This document shows positions 15,229 to 22,381 of a stretch of DNA of 64,000 nucleotides, piece after piece. The notes under the pieces are model-generated. The model saw only the letters and a list, made by a program, of their open reading frames with translations, did no database searches and had not been told where the DNA came from. The position numbers were made by a program, and so were the translations under genes. Positions within the stretch are counted from its first letter, which is position 1. Every line of letters starts with the position of its first letter. This DNA comes from H2-BAC3 sp045863035 (GTDB taxonomy: Bacteria; Bacteroidota; Ignavibacteria; Ignavibacteriales; Ignavibacteriaceae), in contig BTUV01000009.1 of the NCBI GenBank assembly GCA_045863035.1, positions 10,662 through 74,661 of the forward strand, read 5' to 3'.

Positions 15229-15969
15229 ATGAATTGGGTTGCGATTTTTAACAGGCTTTTTGAAATAATAAACACGCAGGGTGACACATACTATAGCGGG
15301 GCACGATTTTTAAATACTTTAAGAGAAGTAAATTATTCTGTTCCACAATACTCAACTTATATTGAACAAAGACAAAAGATGGGGAAAAGCACCAGCAGAA
15401 GAGATTATTACTATGACCTATTTATGGAACAAATCGAGTCAGATAAAAGGCAAATTACATTAAAAATTCTGGAGACCATTGGTCGTCATCAGCCAGAAAA
15501 AGCAGATGTAATTCGCAAATTGCTCGGTAAAACTCAGCAGGTTCAAGGGCCTCAAGCAGTCATTCCTAATGACCTGTGGAATGCTGACCGATTAGTAGAT
15601 TATTTGGAGAAAATGGATAGTGCTATAACCCAAGGAAACTTTGAATATTCCTTGAGTTTAGCATACACCTGTCTTGAAGGTTTTTATAAATCTTTTATTA
15701 AAGAAAAAATACCAGATAAAGCAGGATCGACAGACTTGACGCGTATGGCTATTCAAATTCGCGACTACATTAAAAGTCAATTGGATGGCAATAGTATAGT
15801 CTATCCAGAGCAGGTATTGACTCTAATTTCAACCGTCACAAATGCAGTCTGTATGGCAAGGAATAACTTTAGCGACTCGCATAGCGGAAATAAAGCGGAG
15901 AATTGGGTTGCTATTTACCTGAGAGACAATGTAAATTCCTTAGTAAAAATGATATTAAATTTCATTTGA
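15229..15969 (+). CDS. Abortive-infection-like protein (Abi C-terminal domain)
   Basis: A 246-residue soluble protein. The C-terminal half fits the Abi_C pattern of abortive-infection proteins: LSLAYTCLEGFYKSFIKEKI near residues 142-161, then a helix ending NAVCMARNNFSDSHSGNKAE, in which the xRNN...SHSG stretch matches the R-N-x...G-x-x-H-G-like motif of the family. A helical N-terminal half (about 1-120) with YEL/YDLF-type motifs is of unknown type. Abi proteins stop growth of phage-infected cells. It is the first gene of a four-gene run with 11 bp to the next gene. DNA here is visibly more AT-rich than the neighbours, which suggests transfer. Family assignment is by eye. Confidence 0.6.
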   Translation: MNWVAIFNRLFEIINTQGDTYYSGARFLNTLREVNYSVPQYSTYIEQRQKMGKSTSRRDYYYDLFMEQIESDKRQITLKILETIGRHQPEKADVIRKLLGKTQQVQGPQAVIPNDLWNADRLVDYLEKMDSAITQGNFEYSLSLAYTCLEGFYKSFIKEKIPDKAGSTDLTRMAIQIRDYIKSQLDGNSIVYPEQVLTLISTVTNAVCMARNNFSDSHSGNKAENWVAIYLRDNVNSLVKMILNFI

Positions 15970-15980
15970 GAAGAAAAATC

Positions 15981-16453
15981 ATGTTTTGCATTGAATGTGG
16001 GGTGCAAATCCCAGACCACTCTAAATTCTGTTCTCAGTGCGGAGTGAAGCAGACCGAAGATGAATTTTCGATCAACGAAGAAACCAACCCACACAATATT
16101 CAAAGTAAAAGTTTGAGGCGGGAATTCAAAAATAACTTTTTGTTCGACTTTAAGTTTTTACGAGACGTAACAGTATATTATGTTATTTGGGTGCTTTCAC
16201 ATTTGTTTATTTTGCTTGTTTTTTCTGATTGGTTGTTTAGTAGTGATTACGTTCGTGAAAGTAGTTATTATAGATTTTGGCTTTTTATGAATGTGAAGAG
16301 TTTTTTGACTGCGGATTTGCAAAATATTATGATATAGTTGAATTTACTGTGTATACGGTATTCCCTCTTGTAATAATTATGCTGATAAGTATGAGAAAAG
16401 CCCCTAAAAAAGAAATTATATTAACAAAGACTAATGATTTTGACGAACAATAA
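15981..16453 (+). pseudogene. Zinc-ribbon membrane protein, frameshifted at a T-run
   Basis: The ATG at 15981 opens MFCIECGVQIPDHSKFCSQC, a CxxC-x11-CxxC zinc ribbon, then an acidic linker and a membrane helix (VTVYYVIWVLSHLFILLVFS). The frame stops at 16337. Moving to the -1 frame at the run T6G (16301-16307) gives a continuous sequence, FDCGFAKYYDIVEFTVYTVF then PLVIIMLISMRKAPKK, to a stop at 16453. That adds a second membrane helix and a cytosolic tail. So the intact gene is about 157 residues. The cause may be a lost T (mutation or sequencing error) or programmed -1 slippage, since TTTTTTG is a slippery heptamer. It lies between the Abi-C-like and DUF4062 genes. Confidence 0.65.
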
Positions 16454-16491
16454 CGAATCTTTGAAGATACGCCAATCAAGAATCTATTTGC

Positions 16492-17082
16492 ATGAGTAAA
16501 AAGAAAAGTGAAGTAAAAATAATGGTCGGGTCAACCGTTTATGGATTTGAAGACCAAATCTCACAGATTGTTGCTCAACTCAACACCCTCGGCTATTCTG
16601 TGATTAACTCTCATTATGGCAGCATTAAGGTAAACCCTCGCTTGTCAAACCTGGATAATTGTTTGAAAGCTGTTGAGGAATGTGATTTGTTTTTAGGGAT
16701 TATTCGTCCCTATTACGGGACAGGCAACATTGGAGACAAAAATATTACGTTTGAAGAAATAAAAAAGGCAATTGAGCTAAAAAAGCCCTATTGGTTTTTA
16801 GTTCATCGGGATGTTGTGTTTGCTCGTAGTCTTTTTAAGAAAATGAAATTAAAAAGCGGTGATGAAATTGTGATTGAAGACAGCAAATTCTTCGATAAAC
16901 GTTGTATTGACGTATATGAATACGTGATCCAAAACCATGTTCCGGTCACACTACGTAATGGTAACTGGGCACAAGAATTTTACCGCTTAGATGAGATGAT
17001 GGTATATGTCAATGCACAGTTTGCGGATAAAGATTTTATAAATGAAGTAATAAACGAGACAAATAGCAGCGATGGAAAATAG
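16492..17082 (+). CDS. DUF4062 domain protein
   Basis: A 196-residue soluble protein. Residues 8-115 form a DUF4062 domain: VKIMVGSTVYGFEDQISQIV, then CDLFLGIIRPYYGTG and ITFEEIKKAIELKKPYWFLV. The fold is expected to be Rossmann/TIR-like. In other bacteria the domain is found at the N-terminus of STAND-type ATPases and in defence loci, where it may bind nucleotides or act as an effector. Here it stands alone with an extra C-terminal helical region. Its last 11 bp overlap the start of the AlbA_2/ATPase gene, so the two proteins are probably made together and may interact. Confidence 0.75.
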   Translation: MSKKKSEVKIMVGSTVYGFEDQISQIVAQLNTLGYSVINSHYGSIKVNPRLSNLDNCLKAVEECDLFLGIIRPYYGTGNIGDKNITFEEIKKAIELKKPYWFLVHRDVVFARSLFKKMKLKSGDEIVIEDSKFFDKRCIDVYEYVIQNHVPVTLRNGNWAQEFYRLDEMMVYVNAQFADKDFINEVINETNSSDGK

Positions 17083-18550
17083 TTTTATCATAGAAAATTT
17101 GTTGCAGCAGAAAGAAGGGGTTCGTCTGGAGTTTAGGGAGCAACCAGACATCGATGCCATTGCAAAATCTATTACCTCATTTATTAACACAAAAGGGGGT
17201 GATGTAGTAATAGGTATTAATAACAAAAAAGAGGTTGTAGGTGTTAAACAGGCACAACAACTGTCTGTTCTAATTCAAAGTGCCTTAGTAGATTTAATTA
17301 AACCAACAGCACCTATTTCTGTACAGGTAATCAACTACAAGAAGAGAGAGGTTATTCTAATTAGTGTATGGGAGGGAGCAAAAAAACCGTATCTATATCA
17401 AGGAGTTATTTATAATAGAATTGGCCAGACAACAAAAACCACCGGTCCTGAAAAACTAAAGAATCTTATTTCGCAGCGGAGGGAGGCGGATTTTCATTGG
17501 GAAAGAATGCCTGTATTAGGTGCTGAATTAGCAGAATTAGATACAGCTGAAATAAAACAAACTATTAAGCTTTACAATGAATACAAGGAAGAAGCTAAAA
17601 TTTCAGATGTAGAAGATTTTTTGATTCAGGTGGGATTACTGCAAAATGGTAGTATTACTAATGCTTGCATGGTATTGTTTGGTAAAAATCCAATTCGTTA
17701 CATTCCGCAATCAAGAATAAGAATCACACTTTACCCGTTTAAAGCAACCGGCGATCAGTTTATTGATGACAAGATGTTTGAGGGCAATATTTTTAAAAAC
17801 TTAACGGAAATATTTGAATACCTCTCAATCGTTTATGGTAAAAATCTTATTGTTAAGGGAGTTTTAAGATCAGATAAACCAAACTATCCTGTCTTAGCTT
17901 TGCGTGAGGGCATCCTCAATGCTATTGTGCACAGAGATTATAATTCAGTGAGAGGATTTTTGCAAATTTCCATTTATTCTGATAGAACCGAGATAAGTAA
18001 TTATGGTTCTTTACCTGATGGTATCACAATTGCAGATCTAAAAGTTGAGCATAGTTCAATTCTTCGTAATCCTGATATTGCTCAAATGTGCTTTTACAGA
18101 AAATATATTGAAATGCTTGGAACCGGAACACAAAGAATGATTAGAGATTGTAAGGAGAATAAGTTTAAGATTCCGGTGTGGAAGCAAAAAGAGAATACGA
18201 CAATTGTCACTTTTCCCAATGTTTCACATCATAGAAAGGGTGAGGGAGCACCTAAGGGAATAACTGAGGGAATAAGCAAGAGCGTCCTCGCAAAAGTTGA
18301 GGGAATAACTGAGGGAATAACTGAGGGAATAACTGAGGATGTAAAAGATAAAATAACAAAGATTCTATTAGTTCTTTATAAGACGGGTGGTCTTAGAACG
18401 GTAGATTTGGAAAAGCTCCTTGATATTCCGGTTAAAAGCTTAGAGAGATATGTAAGGCAATTAAAAAATGCAGGTTTAATTGAATTTAGAGGAGCTAATA
18501 GAACAGGCGGATATTATTTAACGGCTAGAGCAGAGAGTAAGATTAAATGA
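17072..18550 (+). CDS. Schlafen AlbA_2 / HATPase_c_4 / wHTH protein
   Basis: A 492-residue protein. Residues about 15-130 are a Schlafen AlbA_2 domain (VRLEFREQPDIDAIAKSITS, TKGGDVVIGINNKKEVVGV). About 255-375 are a GHKL-type HATPase_c_4 domain (ALREGILNAIVHRDYNSVRG with the N-box-like ILNAIVHRDY, then EISNYGSLPDGI and GTGTQRMI). A linker of EGIT repeats follows (about 390-425), encoded by 12-bp tandem repeats. It ends with a winged helix (ITKILLVLYKTGGLRTVDLE then SLERYVRQLKNAGLIEF). The family is often annotated as a transcriptional regulator or RecG-like. Overlap with DUF4062 suggests a functional pair in a defence-type cassette. Confidence 0.8.
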   Translation: MENSFIIENLLQQKEGVRLEFREQPDIDAIAKSITSFINTKGGDVVIGINNKKEVVGVKQAQQLSVLIQSALVDLIKPTAPISVQVINYKKREVILISVWEGAKKPYLYQGVIYNRIGQTTKTTGPEKLKNLISQRREADFHWERMPVLGAELAELDTAEIKQTIKLYNEYKEEAKISDVEDFLIQVGLLQNGSITNACMVLFGKNPIRYIPQSRIRITLYPFKATGDQFIDDKMFEGNIFKNLTEIFEYLSIVYGKNLIVKGVLRSDKPNYPVLALREGILNAIVHRDYNSVRGFLQISIYSDRTEISNYGSLPDGITIADLKVEHSSILRNPDIAQMCFYRKYIEMLGTGTQRMIRDCKENKFKIPVWKQKENTTIVTFPNVSHHRKGEGAPKGITEGISKSVLAKVEGITEGITEGITEDVKDKITKILLVLYKTGGLRTVDLEKLLDIPVKSLERYVRQLKNAGLIEFRGANRTGGYYLTARAESKIK

Positions 18551-18929
18551 ATAACAATAATAATCAGATTGATTATTCCTGCCGGCGTGGCTCCTCTAAA
18601 TCGTAACCTTTGGGTAAGTGCAAATGTACCCATAGCTTGAGTTCCGCAAAGAGTTTCTGAGCAAATTCTTGTTATTTGAAAGCCGAATTACCATAGGTAA
18701 GGGAAAAAGCTATTTGTGAGCCCGGGAATTCAATTCCTTTAAATTAGTGTAAACCCCTGCTCCCCGCTGTTAACACGAATTTCACGAATTCAGAACACGA
18801 ATTTCACTAACTATGGGGGTTTGTCTGTCAATCGTGGCCCGGTTTTAAGGAGGAGTATAACATAAAAAAAATAATATCTTTCCGGTCCGATAATAAACGA
18901 GCTTTTCATAATAATAATGAGGAACAACC
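18551..18929. other. Intergenic region after the defence-like cassette
   Basis: No gene is seen. The stretch contains the first of two related repeats (18724-18812) and, near 18848-18856, a good ribosome-binding-like sequence, aaggaggag, with no open frame behind it; that may be the relic of a lost gene. Composition is AT-rich, like the cassette. Confidence 0.5.
18724..18812. repeat. CACGAATTTCACTAA repeat, copy 1
   Basis: A repeat of the form aattagtgtaaac ... gttaacacgaatttcac ... aacacgaatttcactaac, with internal inverted symmetry between aattagtg and cactaa. A second copy at 19157-19267 is in the same orientation. The two flank the small membrane-protein gene at 18930-19124. Confidence 0.75.
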
Positions 18930-19124
18930 ATGACCAAAAAAAACAATTATCTCTTCCTGTCAGGATTATTCTTCTTAGTATTCCTTGTGGTGGAATTTAC
19001 AGATATTTATGGGGATTCCGGTTGGTTTAAAACCTTTCTCATAATTTTATTCACTACTTTTTTGATTAGCGGAATTGCGAGTAAAGAGAAAAAAAGTAAT
19101 GACAGCGAGCGGTCTGAAAGTTGA
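18930..19124 (+). CDS. Small membrane protein, two helices
   Basis: A 64-residue open frame. The ATG is preceded by GAGGAAC at 6 bp. Two hydrophobic segments (about residues 7-22 and 33-50) are separated by a short acidic loop, and the tail is charged (SKEKKSNDSERSES). No family is recognised. It lies alone between two repeats and downstream of the AT-rich cassette, so it may be mobile-region cargo or a chance frame. The good ribosome site and helix pattern favour a real gene. Confidence 0.45.
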   Translation: MTKKNNYLFLSGLFFLVFLVVEFTDIYGDSGWFKTFLIILFTTFLISGIASKEKKSNDSERSES

Positions 19125-19156
19125 ATTGTCAGAGGTCAGGGAGACTTCATGTATCC

Positions 19157-19267
19157 GGGAATTTAATTCGTGAAAATTAGTCTCCTCAATTCGTGTTAAT
19201 TAGTGTAAACCTCCGCTCCCGGCCGTTAACACGAATTTCACAAATCAAAAACACGAATTTCACTAAC
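19157..19267. repeat. CACGAATTTCACTAA repeat, copy 2
   Basis: The second copy is longer than the first and includes an extra left arm (gggaatttaattcgtgaaaattag) in inverted relation to its cacgaattt right arm. It shares gttaacacgaatttcac and aacacgaatttcactaacc with copy 1 at 18724. Both point the same way. Confidence 0.75.
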
Positions 19268-19411
19268 CTTTCCCGGTTTACTTCCTTTTTGCAGCCAATC
19301 ATTGAAAATCAATAACCGGTCTTCCCGGCTCGATTTGTCATCCTAATTGGCAGAATTCGGGTATAGGGCGTGCGTATCAGGTCTAATGACGGAAGAATCG
19401 GCAGGAAAAGC

Positions 19412-19467
19412 AAAAAAAAACTACCTTCAACAGACCCGTCTGTCAGTCACAGATCTGTTGAGGTAGT
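19412..19467 (-). terminator. Rho-independent terminator on the minus strand
   Basis: A 14-bp stem with one bulge and nine T on the minus strand. No protein gene lies upstream of it on that strand; the nearest possible source of transcripts is the sigma-54 promoter 65 bp away. On the plus strand no T-run follows, so it acts in one direction only. Confidence 0.8.
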
Positions 19468-19521
19468 GAGGGTTCATGGGGGTTATGCTCTGCCTGTGCG
19501 TTTCAGGTCTGTTAACCACCG
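19412..19521 (-). ncRNA. Candidate sigma-54-dependent small RNA
   Basis: Read leftwards, a sigma-54 promoter (19532-19547) predicts a start at about 19521. About 55 nt later begins a strong stem, ACTACCTCAACAGA paired with TCTGTTGAAGGTAGT with one bulged base, followed directly by nine T. Together they define an RNA of about 110 nt with no credible protein; the longest ATG frame is 16 codons and runs into the terminator. The inner loop can form a second short stem (TCTGT/ACAGA). The next genes on the plus strand are DUF3109 and rpoN itself, so a regulatory link to sigma-54 is possible. Expression is untested. Confidence 0.55.
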
Positions 19522-19531
19522 CTTTATAATA

Positions 19532-19547
19532 TGCAACAGGTGTGCCA
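19532..19547 (-). promoter_or_regulatory. Sigma-54 (-24/-12) promoter
   Basis: On the minus strand TGGCACACCTGTTGCA matches the consensus TGGCAC(A/G)-N4-TTGC(A/T) at every fixed position, with the required GG-N10-GC spacing. An AT-rich TATTATAAAG follows before the expected start. It is the only perfectly spaced site I found among the intergenic regions. Sigma-54 promoters need an activator bound upstream, here expected within 19560-19650. Confidence 0.7.
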
Positions 19548-19650
19548 AAACTTTTTTCCGGGGGGGGAGGATTTTACCGAAGGAAAAAGATGCGAAAATT
19601 TGATAAAAAGGAACTTTTTCATTAAGTTACAACAAAAATTATTCCAAAAA

Positions 19651-20220
19651 ATGAAAGCTTTTTACAACATAGATGGTGTAGTTGTCGGCAAAGATGTCGT
19701 AAAGAGTCAATTTGTGTGCGATTTGGTTGCTTGCAAAGGGGCTTGCTGCACTATTCCAAGCGATTTTGGCGCTCCTTTACTTAAAGAGGAGATTGAGCCA
19801 ATCCAATCTGTCCTGCAACAGGTTAAGGAATTATTGCCTGAACAGCACAAAGCAGTTCTTGATCAGGAGGGGTTTTATGAAATAGTGGATGAGGAGCTGG
19901 TTACCAAGAGTTTTAACCGCCGCGCCTGCGTGTTTGTCTATTATGAAAATGAGATAGCCAAGTGTGCCATTGAAAAGCTTTATAAGATGGGGGAAATTAC
20001 CGTAAATAAACCGGTTTCCTGTCATCTTTTTCCTGTCCGGATTTCCAATTTCGGGGGGGATATCCTCCGCTACGAAAAGTTCAGTGAGTGTAAGCCCGCC
20101 ATCGAAAACGGCAAAAAACTGGGAGTTAGAATTTTTGAATTTTGCAAGGACTCCCTCGTACGCAAATACGGTGAGGGCTGGTATAAAAATTTATCCGATG
20201 AAGTGAATAATGAATCTTAA
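19651..20220 (+). CDS. DUF3109 family protein
   Basis: The open frame reaches back to 19531, but the ATG at 19651 fits the family start (MKAFYNIDGVVVGKDVVKSQ). The 189-residue protein has a cysteine cluster, Cys23, Cys28, Cys32, Cys33 (FVCDLVACKGACC), and later CVFVYYENEIAKCAIEKLY and PVSCHLFPVRI. These conserved cysteines resemble the metal- or Fe-S-binding sets of YkgJ/DUF3109 proteins. The role is unknown. The last 11 bp overlap the rpoN start, which implies co-translation with sigma-54. Confidence 0.85.
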   Translation: MKAFYNIDGVVVGKDVVKSQFVCDLVACKGACCTIPSDFGAPLLKEEIEPIQSVLQQVKELLPEQHKAVLDQEGFYEIVDEELVTKSFNRRACVFVYYENEIAKCAIEKLYKMGEITVNKPVSCHLFPVRISNFGGDILRYEKFSECKPAIENGKKLGVRIFEFCKDSLVRKYGEGWYKNLSDEVNNES

Positions 20221-21658
20221 TCTTTCTCAAAAACTGAGTCTCACCCAGCGGCTCACGCCTCAGCAGATTCTTTATCAGAAGATTTTGCAGTTGAACGTTC
20301 TTTCACTGGAGCAAAAGATAAAGAATGAGATTGAACTTAATCCTTTTCTTGAAGAAGATATCTCGCTTGAAGAAACCGCGGATGAGGTTGAAAGCTCGCC
20401 TGATGACATTAACGATGAAGACAATGAAGAGTTCAGCAGTAAAGACCTGCTTGATGATGATGACTACTACCAGGATGACCCGGAATATCTGAACCGCCGC
20501 GGCAGTGAAGATGAGCCGTCAAACATCCAAACCCCGCAGCGCGAAACTCTGAGCGAGCACCTTATTGAACAGCTTCACATGCTTGATATAGATGAAAACC
20601 TGATGGTGCTTGGTGAAGAAATTATCGGCTCGCTTGATGATGACGGTTATCTGAAAGAAGAACTGAGTGTTATTATTAAAGAGCTTCTTCTTTTCCAGCA
20701 TATTGATATATCATTGGAGTCAGCAGAGCTTCTCCTTAAAAGAATACAACTGTTTGACCCGCTGGGTATTGCCTGCCGCTCATTGCAGGAGTGTCTGCTG
20801 GTGCAGCTTCATCATCTGCATCTTGACCCCTACTACTCATTCCTCGCGGAAAAAGTTCTCACCGAACATTTTGAAGACTTCACCCATAAGCGTTACAAAC
20901 TGCTGAAAAAGAATATGAAGCTGACAGATGAAACGCTTCATGCAGTGCTTGACCTTATACACAAACTGAACCCGAAGCCGGGTGAAAGCAAGGTTGAAAC
21001 AAAGGAGTTTAATCAGATAACTCCTGACTTTATTGTTGAACGCGAGGGAAAGAATTTCACAATCGCGCTCAATGACCGGAGTGTTCCGTCTGTAACCATA
21101 AGCCCGGCTTACGTGCAGATGCTGCAGGAAAATAAAAAATCGAGCCGAAAATCAGAAGTAAAGCGGAATACGTACGCGTTTCTGAAAGAGCGGTTTGAGT
21201 CGGCCAAGTGGTTTATCGCGTGCATAGAACAGCGTAAAAACACACTGATGCGTGTGATGCAGTCAATCGTAACAAAGCAGTTTGACTTTTTTGACAAAGG
21301 CCCGAAACACCTCCGTCCTCTTATATACAGAGACCTCTCAGAGGAAATCAGTCTTGATGTGTCAACCATCAGCCGTGTGGTAAACGGAAAATATGTGCAG
21401 AGTCCGCAGGGTATTCACGAATTAAAATATTTTTTCAGTGAGTCGCTCACCACAGAATCAGGCGAGGAAATATCCAATAAGGTAATCAAAGAGCGTATTA
21501 AGGAAATAATTAACGGAGAGATAAAATCAAATCCGTTGAGTGATGATAAACTCGCGGAAATACTGAACAAGGAGGGCATTAACATAGCGCGGAGAACCAT
21601 AGCCAAATACCGCGAGCAGGAACGGATACCGGTGGCGCGCCTCCGGCGTGAACTGTAG
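20210..21658 (+). CDS. rpoN: RNA polymerase sigma-54 factor
   Basis: A 482-residue sigma factor that directs RNA polymerase to -24/-12 promoters and depends on AAA+ activators. Region I is at the start (LSLTQRLTPQQILYQKILQL), and a very acidic region II follows (about 45-105, with EDNEEFSSKDLLDDDDYY). The core-binding region is about 110-300, and the -12-binding helix-turn-helix about 375-395 (LSEEISLDVSTISRVVNGKY). The RpoN box is ARRTIAKYRE at 460-469. All parts are intact. It begins inside the DUF3109 gene and is followed after 21 bp by a methyltransferase-like gene. A sigma-54-type promoter faces away just upstream. Confidence 0.97.
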   Translation: MNLNLSQKLSLTQRLTPQQILYQKILQLNVLSLEQKIKNEIELNPFLEEDISLEETADEVESSPDDINDEDNEEFSSKDLLDDDDYYQDDPEYLNRRGSEDEPSNIQTPQRETLSEHLIEQLHMLDIDENLMVLGEEIIGSLDDDGYLKEELSVIIKELLLFQHIDISLESAELLLKRIQLFDPLGIACRSLQECLLVQLHHLHLDPYYSFLAEKVLTEHFEDFTHKRYKLLKKNMKLTDETLHAVLDLIHKLNPKPGESKVETKEFNQITPDFIVEREGKNFTIALNDRSVPSVTISPAYVQMLQENKKSSRKSEVKRNTYAFLKERFESAKWFIACIEQRKNTLMRVMQSIVTKQFDFFDKGPKHLRPLIYRDLSEEISLDVSTISRVVNGKYVQSPQGIHELKYFFSESLTTESGEEISNKVIKERIKEIINGEIKSNPLSDDKLAEILNKEGINIARRTIAKYREQERIPVARLRREL

Positions 21659-21679
21659 CGCGGCAGCTCCGTTTTAGCA

Positions 21680-22294
21680 ATGATCACCGATCTGCTGATA
21701 GCACTGCTGCTTTTTGTGTCCTTCGCGGTTGTTCACACGGCAACGGCGGGTACGGGTATGAAACAGTATATACTCAGCCGCTACCCTCGTTTTTCACCGT
21801 TTTACCGGCTTGCTTATAACCTCTTATCCTTTTTCACGTTCTGGCTCTTTTATGAGCTGAGCCCAAAACCTCATTATATTCTGGTTGATCTTCAGCATCC
21901 CTGGGATCTTCTTATCCTCATCCCTAAAATTATTGCCGCCGCCGGGTTTATATATACTTTTCAGCATTTTGACGGAGCTGAATTCCTCGGCATCAAACAG
22001 GCAATTGTATATATACGAACAGGCAAAGCAGAAGCCGACCCTGATGCCGGGTCTGTCTTTACCGCAAAAGGACCATACCGGTACAGCCGCCATCCACTCT
22101 ATTTCTTTCTGATAATCTTCCTTCTTGCCCATCCTTTTGTAAACTGGTTTTACGCCATGGTTACTCTGTTCAGTATTATTTACTTTTATGTGGGTTCATG
22201 GTATGAGGAGCGGAAACTGCTGGAGCGCTTCGGTGCGGAATACGCGGAATATAAAAGGCGGGTGCCGAGAATTTTTCCGTGGGATTTTTTTTAA
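21680..22294 (+). CDS. Isoprenylcysteine methyltransferase / NnrU-like membrane protein
   Basis: A 204-residue protein with about five membrane helices. The C-terminal part (GPYRYSRHPLYFFLIIFLLA, then YEERKLLERFGAEYAEYKRR) is the cofactor-binding signature of the ICMT/PEMT family of membrane methyltransferases, which use S-adenosylmethionine. The N-terminal half resembles NnrU-like proteins linked to denitrification. Substrate unknown. It follows rpoN by 21 bp and probably shares its transcript. Confidence 0.75.
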   Translation: MITDLLIALLLFVSFAVVHTATAGTGMKQYILSRYPRFSPFYRLAYNLLSFFTFWLFYELSPKPHYILVDLQHPWDLLILIPKIIAAAGFIYTFQHFDGAEFLGIKQAIVYIRTGKAEADPDAGSVFTAKGPYRYSRHPLYFFLIIFLLAHPFVNWFYAMVTLFSIIYFYVGSWYEERKLLERFGAEYAEYKRRVPRIFPWDFF

Positions 22295-22327
22295 CGGGCG
22301 GAAGCATGAGGTTTAACTATTATAGTA

Positions 22328-22335
22328 TATTTTTG
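22328..22335 (+). promoter_or_regulatory. Candidate TAnnTTTG promoter of the symporter gene
   Basis: TATTTTTG fits the Bacteroidota-type -7 pattern and lies 46 bp before the symporter ATG. A TTTAAC near 22313 could take the upstream place, but the spacing is short. Weak evidence. Confidence 0.3.
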
Positions 22336-22381
22336 TTGAAAAGATTTTTTATATCATTGAAGTCTCACGAGAGGAGTCCAG

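Noticed and set aside
19370..19603. 77-codon plus-strand open frame upstream of DUF3109
   Set aside because: It crosses the terminator stem and the sigma-54 promoter on the other strand and reads like random sequence.
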